A stretch of DNA of 64,000 nucleotides from Sphingobacterium griseoflavum (GTDB lineage: Bacteria > Bacteroidota > Bacteroidia > Sphingobacteriales > Sphingobacteriaceae): contig NZ_BNAF01000011.1 in assembly GCF_014653155.1 (NCBI RefSeq), positions 62,001-126,000 of the forward strand. Direction: 5' to 3'. A program made the position numbers and the translations under genes. Positions 34,112-43,124 of the stretch are shown piece by piece; within the stretch, counting starts at the first letter, position 1, and each line of letters opens with the position of its first letter. Under the pieces are notes generated by a model that did no database searches, was not told the origin of the DNA, and worked only from the letters and a program-made list of their open reading frames with translations.

Positions 34112-34801
34112 ATGGCTATACCGAAGGTGATTTACCAAACATTCAAGACGAACAAGATCCCATGGCTGACTCGGTTTTATATTTGGCGTTTTTTAAAAAA
34201 CAACAAAGGGTATCGGCATGTTTTCTTCGATGATGAGCAGGTCGAGACTTTCATGAAGCAATCCTTCGATGCGCGAACCTATCGCGCTTATTGCCGTCTG
34301 CAGATTGGCGCCGCAAAAGCGGATTTTTTCCGATATGCAATTTTGTACAAGCATGGTGGTATTTACCTGGATTTGGATAGCGATCTGATCGGCAAGCTGG
34401 ATGACGCTTTGCTTCCTACTGACGTGGCGGTAATTGCGCACGAAGGGAATTTTCAGCAGTTTTTCTCACAATGGGCTTTGATCTACGATAAAGGGCATCC
34501 CTTTATGGAGGAGACCATTCGGCTAATGATCGAAAACATTGAACAGAACAAATATCCGCATGATGTGCATGCCATGACTGGCCCCACTGTTTATGCCCAG
34601 GCTATCAGAAACGTGTTAGCGCGTCAGCCCGATGTGGCGTATCGTGTTTTTGAGGATGATTACAAAGGATTGATGCAATTCAAATATAAGCTGGGGAAGA
34701 TATTGATCTACGGTGATCGATCCAAACATTGGAAGAAGCTACAGCACGTCATTCCAGTTGTTCGTCCCGACGACCATCAGGTTGATAACAAGGATTTATA
34801 G
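34112..34801 (+). CDS. Glycosyltransferase family 32 (DXD sugar-binding)
   Basis: 229 residues, GT-A retaining type. It starts MAIPKVIYQTFKTNKIPWLT; the conserved AAKADFFRYAILYKHGGIYLD leads into the DxD motif (DLDSD, residues 87-91). ATG 34112 is preferred to the TTG at 34103, which overlaps the previous stop. Its last 25 bases overlap, tail to tail, the end of the minus-strand GT4 gene. Confidence 0.9.
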   Translation: MAIPKVIYQTFKTNKIPWLTRFYIWRFLKNNKGYRHVFFDDEQVETFMKQSFDARTYRAYCRLQIGAAKADFFRYAILYKHGGIYLDLDSDLIGKLDDALLPTDVAVIAHEGNFQQFFSQWALIYDKGHPFMEETIRLMIENIEQNKYPHDVHAMTGPTVYAQAIRNVLARQPDVAYRVFEDDYKGLMQFKYKLGKILIYGDRSKHWKKLQHVIPVVRPDDHQVDNKDL

Positions 34802-35889
34802 CAGGATATCCATTGTTGCGCCAATATGTCGTCGTTGAATTGCTGGGCATAAGCGATCCCCTTCTCGATCATGTGTTGCTGCATACTGCTGGACGATAGT
34901 ACCGAAGTTATGGCATAGCGGAGTTCTTCGATATCCTCGGGGTCGATGAAATAAGAAAAAGGACCTGCGGCTTCCGGAAAGACGCCAGCATGGGTCGTGA
35001 TTACCGGTGTGCCTGCGTACAACGCCTCAATGATGGGAATGCCGAAGCCCTCATAGGTGGAGGGGTAAACGAAGAGTTTCGCCATGTGGTAGATCGCGGC
35101 CAAGTCGTCCATGCTTTGTACCTTCCGAAACAAGACTTGCTGTTCCAGTTTACGTTCGGCTACATACTGCTTGATTTCCTCTGCATAGGCTGTTTCTTTT
35201 CCGATAATCACCAGGGGGATATCCAATGTTTCCATTGCTTTAACAATCTGAAACGCATTTTTTCGCGGTTCGACAGAGCCCACGTTCAGGACGAAATCCT
35301 GCGGCAAGTTGTAGACGGCTTTGATGCGTTTCAGGTCGTCGCTGGTTTTATCGACTTTGAAAGCGGGATGACAGCCTTGATAGATCACATCAACCTGTTT
35401 GTCCGCAAGCTTGAAAAAGTGCATCAGATCCAATTTGGTTTGCTTGCTGATGGCGACGACTTTGTCGGCATGTTCGGCAGCATGTCTAAATTTTTTGCCG
35501 TAGATGAAACGGTCTATGGGCTTGTACAGTTCAGGATAGCGCAAAAAAATCAAGTCATGGATCGTGACCACAGATTTGATGCCTTGCTTGGCAAGGTTCA
35601 GCGGTATTTCGCCTGATAGCCCATGAAAAATTTCGATGTCGTCTTTCTGTAGATCCGAAACAATGCCGCGGCTACGCCACAGGGAAGGTAGGAGGGAATA
35701 GAGTGTGCCCTCTTTTGGATAACGGATCTCAAAACCTACCGCGTTATGGTGAGCGGGATTTTTCGTCGTATACAGGTTGTAGTCGTTCTCTGGATGATGC
35801 GTTTTTAATATCCGAAGCAGATCGCGGCTATAATTGCCCAAACCAGAGGTGTTCTGAAAATATCGCTTCGCATCATACCCTATATGCAT
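34777..35889 (-). CDS. Glycosyltransferase family 4
   Basis: 370 residues. MHIGYDAKRYFQNTSGLGNYSRDLLRIL is the start typical of GT4 mannosyl/rhamnosyltransferases (MtfB/WbaZ-like); the donor half has FVLNVGSVEPRKNAFQIVKAM and YPSTYEGFGIPIIEALYAGTPVITT with the two EX7E glutamates. It follows the GT9 gene after a 99-base gap. Its 3' end overlaps the GT32 gene on the other strand by 25 bases. Confidence 0.92.
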   Translation of the reverse strand: MHIGYDAKRYFQNTSGLGNYSRDLLRILKTHHPENDYNLYTTKNPAHHNAVGFEIRYPKEGTLYSLLPSLWRSRGIVSDLQKDDIEIFHGLSGEIPLNLAKQGIKSVVTIHDLIFLRYPELYKPIDRFIYGKKFRHAAEHADKVVAISKQTKLDLMHFFKLADKQVDVIYQGCHPAFKVDKTSDDLKRIKAVYNLPQDFVLNVGSVEPRKNAFQIVKAMETLDIPLVIIGKETAYAEEIKQYVAERKLEQQVLFRKVQSMDDLAAIYHMAKLFVYPSTYEGFGIPIIEALYAGTPVITTHAGVFPEAAGPFSYFIDPEDIEELRYAITSVLSSSSMQQHMIEKGIAYAQQFNDDILAQQWISCYKSLLST

Positions 35890-35988
35890 GTTCTGTTCGG
35901 TGAGATAGTGAATTGTAAAATTGAAAATAAATATTGATAAAACCTGCCGTTTTGTTTAACACTTTGGGCGTTTGTCTTGTTTTCACGA

Positions 35989-37005
35989 TCAGCTCGTGGC
36001 CTGCTTCAATTTGTCGATGACCATGGCTGGTGTAACCAGATCAATGGCTTCTACACCGTTGCATAGGCACGATTTGTTTCCATAGATCGAACTTGGTCGA
36101 TTAGGGTGTTCTACTTGGATGCAATCTGCGATGGATTGTCCATAGCCCAAAAATCCAGCATAGGGATGTGTGGCCCCCCAGATAGATAGACATCTGATCC
36201 CTACCAAAGAGGCCATGTGCATACCAGAGGAATCCATGCTTAATACCAGATCGAGGTTGCTGATCAAGTCCAACTCGCTCTGGACACCAAGAGTGCCAAT
36301 GGTACTGTGTACATGGGCAAAACGTTTGCTCCAGTCGGCAGCGGTTTCCTGTTCTTGCCGACCACCGCCAAAGATGTAAAAATTGTAATTCGGAAAGTTC
36401 GCGAACACCAACTCCCAATTGGACAATTTCCACACTTTATAGGGGTGCTGGGCAAAAGGTGCTACACCAATGTTGTGCCGTGCCGTTGCATGGATCGGTA
36501 TGTAGTCCGCGGGCAGCGGTCTATCTTTCTTCTTTAGGGTATTATCCAATTTTAGGCTGAAGCCCAAATGGCGAAACACATCGGCATAGCGCTCTATCGT
36601 GGGGCGTAGAGGTGTAAAAACCTTGTTTCTACGGCGTATTAGATCTTTCTTGTGCTGCCTACCCTTATTTAAAATTGCTAAACGATAACCCCCAGTCTTG
36701 AAAAAGAGTGTGAGGATTTTTGAGCGGATGTTATTGTGCAGATCGGCCACGTAATCGATCTTGTATTTTTTTAGTTCCTGAAAAAGACGCCATAGACCTT
36801 TGGGGCCCTTGTGCTCTTCCTCCGGAAATATGGGGTGGAAGGTGAGATTAGGGATGTCGTCGAAGAAAGGTGCGAAATGCAGTCTGCTAACCATAATAAT
36901 CTCCAGCCCACGGTGTTGTGCCTGCAGCTCGCGCAGAAGGGAGGCCACCATGGCAACATCGCCCATGGCCGAAAAGCGTGTGACCAACACCCGAACTTTC
37001 TTCAT
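35989..37005 (-). CDS. Glycosyltransferase family 9 (heptosyltransferase-like)
   Basis: 338 residues, GT-B fold of the ADP-heptose:LPS heptosyltransferase family. N-terminal VLVTRFSAMGDVAMVASLLREL, IDYVADLHNNIRSKIL, and in the donor half GVAPFAQHPYKVW and LVLSMDSSGMHMASLVGIRCLSIWGATHPYAGF are all family hallmarks. The sugar transferred in Bacteroidota members may not be heptose. It starts 9 bases after DUF4254, with which it forms an operon. Confidence 0.93.
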   Translation of the reverse strand: MKKVRVLVTRFSAMGDVAMVASLLRELQAQHRGLEIIMVSRLHFAPFFDDIPNLTFHPIFPEEEHKGPKGLWRLFQELKKYKIDYVADLHNNIRSKILTLFFKTGGYRLAILNKGRQHKKDLIRRRNKVFTPLRPTIERYADVFRHLGFSLKLDNTLKKKDRPLPADYIPIHATARHNIGVAPFAQHPYKVWKLSNWELVFANFPNYNFYIFGGGRQEQETAADWSKRFAHVHSTIGTLGVQSELDLISNLDLVLSMDSSGMHMASLVGIRCLSIWGATHPYAGFLGYGQSIADCIQVEHPNRPSSIYGNKSCLCNGVEAIDLVTPAMVIDKLKQATS

Positions 37006-37014
37006 TGATTTACG

Positions 37015-37620
37015 TTATTTTTTCTGGCTGTACAAAACAGGATTTAAGGAAGGATCGTTGTACATTTTCATCTGTTTGTACACCTTCATGTATTTGTTTC
37101 CCTCTGCAATATCAATCAGCAGTTCGTCGATACTTTGCGAGAGGTCTTTGCGCTGCTCCAAAAGCACGGCCAACTTTGTATGGCAGGCTTGGATATGTGT
37201 TTCGTCGGCATCGGCACGTAATGTCTCCTGTTCCATGTGGTAGATCTTCAACGCCAAGATGGATAACCGGTCAATAGCCCAGGCCGGACTCTCCGTGTTG
37301 ATACGCGCTTCCGGTTTTGGATCCACCTGTGCAAACAATTGCAGGTAGTAACTGTCAATGTATTCGACGGTGTCCGTTCGTACTTGGTTGGATTCGTCGA
37401 TGCGCCGCTTCCAATACAAGCCGTCTTTCGGATCGATACCAGGCTCCCGAACAACATCCTCCATATGCCATTGCACTGTGTCTATCCAGCACTTCAGGTA
37501 GAGTAGATGTTTCAGGCTGCTGCGTTCGTATGGGTTTTCCAAGGGATGGTCGATCCGATCAAACTGATGGTATCGATCAATAGCTTGCTGAAATATCGTA
37601 TTGGCAATTTCGCTGATCAT
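37015..37620 (-). CDS. DUF4254 family protein
   Basis: 201 residues, predicted all-helical and soluble (LENPYERSSLKHLLYLKCWIDTVQWHMED; then AWAIDRLSILALKIYHME). The family is found mainly in Bacteroidota and has no known function. It lies 9 bases upstream of the GT9 gene, and a near-consensus promoter places the transcript start at or within a few bases of the ATG, so the mRNA may be leaderless. Partnership with GT9 suggests a role in glycan or LPS core assembly (inference). Confidence 0.85.
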   Translation of the reverse strand: MISEIANTIFQQAIDRYHQFDRIDHPLENPYERSSLKHLLYLKCWIDTVQWHMEDVVREPGIDPKDGLYWKRRIDESNQVRTDTVEYIDSYYLQLFAQVDPKPEARINTESPAWAIDRLSILALKIYHMEQETLRADADETHIQACHTKLAVLLEQRKDLSQSIDELLIDIAEGNKYMKVYKQMKMYNDPSLNPVLYSQKK

Positions 37621-37625
37621 AGGCG

Positions 37626-37659
37626 CAAAGATAATAATAAATTCAATTGTCCGGCAAAA
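37626..37659 (-). promoter_or_regulatory. Consensus promoter for DUF4254-GT9
   Basis: On the minus strand TTTTG (37655-37659), a 21-base spacer and TATCTTTG (37626-37633) match the Bacteroidota TTG/TTTG-N19-21-TAnnTTTG promoter. The ATG at 37620 begins 5 bases after the -7 box, which implies a leaderless or nearly leaderless mRNA. Confidence 0.65.
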
Positions 37660-37681
37660 GATCGTTGGCTGTACTAGTTGT

Positions 37682-39154
37682 TTAAAGGAGCAGATCTAAT
37701 AGCAGCTGAGGAAACAACCCCAACAATAAAACCAAAAAAACCAATCCATAGCCGACCGACAGCAATAGGCCTGCAGACGAGGATTGCAGGTGCTTAAAAT
37801 CGTCTTCCTTTCTGATAAATGCATATAGCGGAATCCGAAAATAAAAGAACAGCGATATGACGGCGGTTAGTGCGCCAACAACGAGTAAAAGCAGCACACT
37901 AGTATCTTGGCCATCCTGATAGCTATCGAATACTGCCGAAAAGACCATGAGTTTGCCTATAAATCCAATGGTTGGCGGAAGTCCTATAAGGGACACCGCG
38001 ACGATGGTAAATGCCGAAAACAGCAGGGGCAATTTCCGTCCTAGCCCCATGTAAGAACGCAGGGTCGTCGATCCGGTCCGTTGCTCAAGATGATCAATAA
38101 AGATAAATGTCGCGAGGTTCATCAGGACGTAGGCCACCAAATAGAAAAACAGATAGCGGAAGGTATCTTGGTAGGCAAAAATAGCCATCATCAAGAAACC
38201 CGTATGCGCAATGGAAGAGTAGGCCATTAGTCGTTTTACGTCCTTTTGCCGCAACGCGGCAAGGTTCCCGATCAACATGCTGGCCAACGCGACAACCACG
38301 ATGATCCAGGTAGCAAGTTCCGAAAAATAAAAGGAGGTGGACGACCAAGCTTGATAAACTCGGGTAAACAGGATGATTGCACCGACCTTCGGAACAGTGG
38401 ACAGAAAAGCGGTGATGGCTGTTGGCGATCCTTGATACACATCTGGGCTCCAAAGGTGGAGCGGCACAAAGCTGAGCTTGAAGCCTATTCCAACGCATAC
38501 AAAAAGGATTGATAAGGTTACCAATGGCTCGGATGCGGTCATTAAGCCCTGCAGGTGTTGTGCAGATTTAAAATCGAGATTGCCGGTAAGCCCATACATC
38601 AGCGACAAACCGTATAACATGACCGCCGCACAAACGGATCCAAACAAAGCATACTTCATGGCCGCTTCCGATTGGGCCTTGTTTTGGGAGAAGTAGCCCA
38701 CCAACAGATAAGATGCGATAGAAACCATTTCTATACCGATAAAAGCGAGAAGCCAGCTACTGGTGCTACACAGCACATGCATACCCAATGTAGCCGCCAA
38801 TAGCATGCTGTAGATGTCACCGTTCTGCTGCCTTGTATGGCGTTGCTGTATGAAGAAGGCGATAAGAAGTGTAGCGGTAGATATCAGTATACGGGCGTAG
38901 GTGCCCAGCTTGTCGACCAACCACATGCCTGAAAAACCTGTGGTGGCGCTGATCGGAACCTGCAAAAAGAGACAATAAATGGTGGCACCTAAGCTGAGCG
39001 CCGTAACGGTAAACGTTACGTTCTTCAAACGTTGTTCAGCAAAAAGCGCGGTCGCAATCGCACAAATGAAACCTGCAGTAAGGCAAAACTCGGGCTTGAA
39101 AAGCGGAAGAGATGCTAGGATTTGATCGAGTATGGCGGTAATGGGAACGTTCAC
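37682..39154 (-). CDS. nuoN: NADH-quinone oxidoreductase subunit N
   Basis: 490 residues, one of the three antiporter-like proton-pumping subunits of complex I (ND2 equivalent). About 14 helices; the lysine-bearing segments are AAMKYALFGSVCAAVMLYG and the TM-wide FVPLHLWSPDVYQGSPTAITAFLSTVPK block, with KRLMAYSSIAHTGF near the middle. Start is GTG; an in-frame stop lies two codons upstream and no ATG intervenes. Last gene of nuoHIJKLMN, 16 bases after nuoM. Confidence 0.95.
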   Translation of the reverse strand: MNVPITAILDQILASLPLFKPEFCLTAGFICAIATALFAEQRLKNVTFTVTALSLGATIYCLFLQVPISATTGFSGMWLVDKLGTYARILISTATLLIAFFIQQRHTRQQNGDIYSMLLAATLGMHVLCSTSSWLLAFIGIEMVSIASYLLVGYFSQNKAQSEAAMKYALFGSVCAAVMLYGLSLMYGLTGNLDFKSAQHLQGLMTASEPLVTLSILFVCVGIGFKLSFVPLHLWSPDVYQGSPTAITAFLSTVPKVGAIILFTRVYQAWSSTSFYFSELATWIIVVVALASMLIGNLAALRQKDVKRLMAYSSIAHTGFLMMAIFAYQDTFRYLFFYLVAYVLMNLATFIFIDHLEQRTGSTTLRSYMGLGRKLPLLFSAFTIVAVSLIGLPPTIGFIGKLMVFSAVFDSYQDGQDTSVLLLLVVGALTAVISLFFYFRIPLYAFIRKEDDFKHLQSSSAGLLLSVGYGLVFLVLLLGLFPQLLLDLLL

Positions 39155-39170
39155 TTTTTATGTTTTATCC

Positions 39171-40775
39171 CTACAGGTAGGGCTGTATCAAATCGATTAG
39201 TTGAAGGACAGAAGCATTGATCTTACTAAAAACAAGCGAGGGCATAATCCCCAGTATAAGTGCCAGCGCCAAGGCTGGGAAAAGAATCAGCTGCTCGCGA
39301 CGACTGAGATCTGTTAGTGCTTCCTGCCAAGCTTGACCGCCCTTAACACGTATTTTTCCAAAAAACATACGTTGCAGTGTCCAAAGGAAATAAGCTGCAC
39401 TGAGAAGGATGCCGATGGATCCTCCAATAGCCATCCAGCGCGGTACACCGGTAGCCATACTTTCGGCATTAAAAGCACCGATAATGACAAAGGCCTCGCC
39501 GATAAAGGCAGAGAAACCGGGTAAACCCAAAGATGCAAAGAAGGCCAGCGCAACGTACGCGGTATATTTCGGCATGATGCTCGCCAAGCCGCGGAAGTGA
39601 TAGATGTAGCGGTCGTGTACCCGATCGTACAGTACACCAACTAGAAAGAACAAAGCGGCGCTTAAAAAGCCGTGGGAAATCATTTGAAACATCGCGCCAG
39701 ATAGACCTTCGGCCGTTAGTGATGCAATGCCCAGCAACACAAAACCCATGTGCGAAACGGAAGAATAAGCAATCATGCGCTTCAGGTCCTTTTGTGCCAA
39801 CGCATTGAATGCGCCATACAGAATCGATATTACCCCGATCAATGCGAGCCAATAATTGCTGTTTGCAGCTATATCAGGGAAAATACCATAGCAAACACGG
39901 ATAATGCCATAGCCCCCGATTTTCAGTAAGATTCCCGCTAGAATAATGGATACCGGTGTTGGCGCTTCGACGTGTGCATCAGGCAGCCAAGTATGTAGTG
40001 GCACAATTGGAACCTTGATGGCAAAGGCAAAGAATAACACGGCAAAGCCGATCCAGCGGGATGGAACGCCAAAAAGCTCATGGTAGTTACTGATAAAGCC
40101 AAAGAAGGAGCCATCAATGTAGTTGGCGGGATCCATCATGAGGAGCATATTAAAGCTGTGTGCGCCCGTGGTTGGGTTGATCACCGAAAAATAAAGTCCG
40201 ACGATCACCAACAGCATCAGCACAGAACCCAGCAACGTGTAGATAAAAAACTTAATAGCAGCGTATTCACGTCGATCTCCGCCCCAAATACCTATCAAAA
40301 AGTAAAGGGGTAGCAGCATGACTTCATAGAAAACATAGAAAAGAAAGAAATCGAGCGCAGCGAAGATGCCCATAACGGCCATGTTCAGCAACATCAACAA
40401 GGCATAATATCCCTTTGTGCTTTTTTGAATATTCCAAGAAGCGCCTATCCCCATCAACATCACTAACGTGCTCAAGACGAGCAAGGGTAAAGAAACACCA
40501 TCAATTCCGACGAAATAATCGATCTCTAAGATTCCGATCGTGCCGAGATCCAACCTTATCCACGGGAGCTGTTCTACATATTGATATCCTTCATAGTTAT
40601 GGATACCACCTAGGCTGTCGTCAAAATTGCTGTACATATAAGCAGATAGCGCAAACTGGAGCAATGTAAAAGCCAAGGCAATATATTTATAGCTATTGCG
40701 AACGGATATGGGCAACGCCAAGATCAATAGCGTAGCAAGCAATGGTAGAAATATGAGGATAGTTAATAGACCCAT
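39171..40775 (-). CDS. nuoM: NADH-quinone oxidoreductase subunit M
   Basis: 534 residues, antiporter-like proton-pumping subunit (ND4). Conserved blocks: FYVFYEVMLLPLYFLIGIWGG (with the key glutamate of helix 5), AIKFFIYTLLGSVLML, PIVPLHTWLPDAHVEAPTPVSIILAGILLK, DLKRMIAYSSVSHMGFVLLG. Full length. Two bases separate it from nuoL upstream. Confidence 0.96.
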   Translation of the reverse strand: MGLLTILIFLPLLATLLILALPISVRNSYKYIALAFTLLQFALSAYMYSNFDDSLGGIHNYEGYQYVEQLPWIRLDLGTIGILEIDYFVGIDGVSLPLLVLSTLVMLMGIGASWNIQKSTKGYYALLMLLNMAVMGIFAALDFFLFYVFYEVMLLPLYFLIGIWGGDRREYAAIKFFIYTLLGSVLMLLVIVGLYFSVINPTTGAHSFNMLLMMDPANYIDGSFFGFISNYHELFGVPSRWIGFAVLFFAFAIKVPIVPLHTWLPDAHVEAPTPVSIILAGILLKIGGYGIIRVCYGIFPDIAANSNYWLALIGVISILYGAFNALAQKDLKRMIAYSSVSHMGFVLLGIASLTAEGLSGAMFQMISHGFLSAALFFLVGVLYDRVHDRYIYHFRGLASIMPKYTAYVALAFFASLGLPGFSAFIGEAFVIIGAFNAESMATGVPRWMAIGGSIGILLSAAYFLWTLQRMFFGKIRVKGGQAWQEALTDLSRREQLILFPALALALILGIMPSLVFSKINASVLQLIDLIQPYL

Positions 40776-40777
40776 TT

Positions 40778-42817
40778 CTATTTAATTATCAAGTAAAGAA
40801 TTCCTAAGATAACGATGGTAAGTGCAAATCCAAGATAGTTTTGCAGTTGTCCGTTTTGCACCTGTCTCACTAAGTGCCCCATATAGTAGGTGCCGTTCGC
40901 AATCCAGTTGACGATCCCGTCAACGATGTTTGCGTCGAACCAGTGAATTAACCGTGCAAGCTGTTGGGTGGTCCACGTGAAAAGTTTCGTCGCACCATCT
41001 ACCACATGCCGGTCGAATGCATAAAGCAGCCTGCTTAGGCCCACCGTCCCTTTTATGAAAACAAGTTCGTTAAATTCGTTTAAATAGCCTTGCCTGTTTG
41101 CGAAACGGATCCATCTGTTTTGTTGCGAAATCGGATAGCGATTTTTTACATACCAGAACCAACCGAGCAGCAGAGCAAGCAAAGTACCTACCGTTAGGAC
41201 GATTGGAATGATCAAGTGTGCCGTTTCCTGCTCCGTGAAGCCAGGTCTTGCGTGGAAAGTCTGGATGATCCAAGTTTGGTGGTAGGCTAAGGGATGTAGG
41301 CCAAATACGGGGAAAAAGCAGCAAATGCTTAAGACAGACATAGGCCACCACATGCCAGCTGGCGCTTCGTGCGGCCTATTGTGAGCGGTTACAGATGATT
41401 GCATGGCAAAAGATCCGAAGAATGTTTTGAAAATGAGCCTCCCGATATAGAAGGCCGTCAACAGGCTAACAATGATTAAGGTTACTGGTATGACAAAGTA
41501 GAAACCACCAGCGGTTGAGGCCCACTCGTAGGCACTGACTACGATGCTATCTTTGGAAAGATAACCGGAAGTTAGCGGGAAGCCCGCTAGCGCGAGAGCA
41601 GCAATGCTCATGCACACGTAAGTTTTAGGCATGTAACGCCTTAATCCTCCCATATTGCGTATATCCTGCGGATCAAAATCCAAGTTGGTCTGGGCTTTAA
41701 AGTGCGCCATCTCGTGTATCACTGCGCCTGCCGCCAAAAAAAGTAGGCATTTGAAAAAGGCATGTGTGGCTAGGTGAAATAGCGCGGTGTCCCACGCGCC
41801 GATCCCGACCCCGACTATCATAAAGCCTAATTGCGAGATGGTCGAAAATGCCAGGATTTTTTTTATATCATATTGGGCCAAAGCGAATACCGCACCGGAT
41901 AAGGCCGTTATGGTACCTATGGCGGTTATAACCAGTAATGACGTTGCGTTGAATAGTGGAAAAACTGTACATAGCAGGAATACACCGGCCGCAACCATTG
42001 TGGCCGCATGAATCAGCGATGATACCGAGGTAGGGCCTTCCATGGCGTCGGGCAGCCATACATGCAATGGAAATTGGGCCGATTTGGCCATGGCGCCCAA
42101 AAAGAAAGCTAGGCCGGCTAGGGTCACCCAAGTATTGTCTTTCTGTACGACCTGCAGCCCGCCCGTCTCCGTCAGGCCTTGAACGAATCGGCCCGTTTGA
42201 TCGAATAGCGCTACAATGTCCAGCGTGCCCACGTGGCTATAAACCAAAGCTATGCCGATCAGGAAACCGAGGTCGCCAATCCTATTGATTAAGAAAGCCT
42301 TTTTGTTGGCCTGGACGGCAGCATCTCGTGTAAACCAGAAACCAATCATCAGGTAGGAGGCAAAACCAACCAATTCCCAAAATACATATAGCTGCAATAG
42401 ATTGATTGAGATGGACAAGCCCAGCATCGCGAAGCAGAACAGGCTGAGGTACATCCAATATCGATGAATGCCGCTATCCCCCTTCATATAATATCGCGAG
42501 TAAATATGTACAGGTACTGCGACGACACACACAATAAGCTGCATCAGGACCGTAAGGTTGTTTAGCAACAAACCGACTTCAAACGATGTCTGTCCTATTG
42601 TAAACCACGTTATACGCTCGGCCATTGGGCTATTGCCCCATACAGGTAGAAAGACAGCAAAAAAACTCAGCAGTGCACTGGATACTATTGCAATCAGGCT
42701 GATGTTGCCCGATATCGATTTCCGGCCTAGCAATGCCTGTACGACACATGCAAGGAAGGGGAGCAGTACGACAAGTAAGCTCGCAACCGAGGGCGATATG
42801 GGCGACAATTCGTTCAC
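40778..42817 (-). CDS. nuoL: NADH-quinone oxidoreductase subunit L
   Basis: 679 residues, ND5 equivalent at the distal tip of the membrane arm. QLYVFWELVGFASYLMIGFW, KSAQFPLHVWLPDAMEGPTSVSSLIHAATMV and DIKKILAFSTISQLGFM are conserved; the C-terminal 150 residues include the lateral helix and its final anchor (LGFALTIVILGILYLIIK). The start codon is GTG (MNELSPIS), one base after nuoK, with a stop a few codons upstream and no ATG. Confidence 0.96.
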   Translation of the reverse strand: MNELSPISPSVASLLVVLLPFLACVVQALLGRKSISGNISLIAIVSSALLSFFAVFLPVWGNSPMAERITWFTIGQTSFEVGLLLNNLTVLMQLIVCVVAVPVHIYSRYYMKGDSGIHRYWMYLSLFCFAMLGLSISINLLQLYVFWELVGFASYLMIGFWFTRDAAVQANKKAFLINRIGDLGFLIGIALVYSHVGTLDIVALFDQTGRFVQGLTETGGLQVVQKDNTWVTLAGLAFFLGAMAKSAQFPLHVWLPDAMEGPTSVSSLIHAATMVAAGVFLLCTVFPLFNATSLLVITAIGTITALSGAVFALAQYDIKKILAFSTISQLGFMIVGVGIGAWDTALFHLATHAFFKCLLFLAAGAVIHEMAHFKAQTNLDFDPQDIRNMGGLRRYMPKTYVCMSIAALALAGFPLTSGYLSKDSIVVSAYEWASTAGGFYFVIPVTLIIVSLLTAFYIGRLIFKTFFGSFAMQSSVTAHNRPHEAPAGMWWPMSVLSICCFFPVFGLHPLAYHQTWIIQTFHARPGFTEQETAHLIIPIVLTVGTLLALLLGWFWYVKNRYPISQQNRWIRFANRQGYLNEFNELVFIKGTVGLSRLLYAFDRHVVDGATKLFTWTTQQLARLIHWFDANIVDGIVNWIANGTYYMGHLVRQVQNGQLQNYLGFALTIVILGILYLIIK

Positions 42818-42818
42818 G

Positions 42819-43124
42819 TTAGTCCTTTAGCTCATTGATATTTTTTGGGTCGATCGTTTTATAGTGGCGGTATACGTTGAGTATAATGGCTAGACCCACT
42901 GCTACCGCGGCGGCGGCAAGTACAATCGCAAATAGCGCAAACACTTGGCCGCCATAATTGACGCTGTCGTAGCGGGCGAAGGCTACGAAATTGAGGATCG
43001 ACGCATTGATCATCAGCTCAATTCCCACGAGGATCATAATGGCATTCCGCTTGGCTAAGATAGCATAGACACCGATACAAAATATGATGGCACTGACGAT
43101 CAAAAAGTGTGTGATGCTTATCAT
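42819..43124 (-). CDS. nuoK: NADH-quinone oxidoreductase subunit K
   Basis: 101 residues, three helices, ND4L equivalent. The two membrane glutamates are in GVELMINASILNF (MILVGIELM) and in ALFAIVLAAAAVAVGLAIILN the second helix-3 region; the ATG overlaps the nuoJ stop as ATGA (43121-43124). Confidence 0.95.
   Translation of the reverse strand: MISITHFLIVSAIIFCIGVYAILAKRNAIMILVGIELMINASILNFVAFARYDSVNYGGQVFALFAIVLAAAAVAVGLAIILNVYRHYKTIDPKNINELKD

Noticed and set aside
34990..35616. 208-codon plus-strand open frame inside the GT4 gene
   Set aside because: Antisense to a GT4 gene with complete motifs; its translation is low-complexity Asp/Phe-rich and unlike any protein I know.
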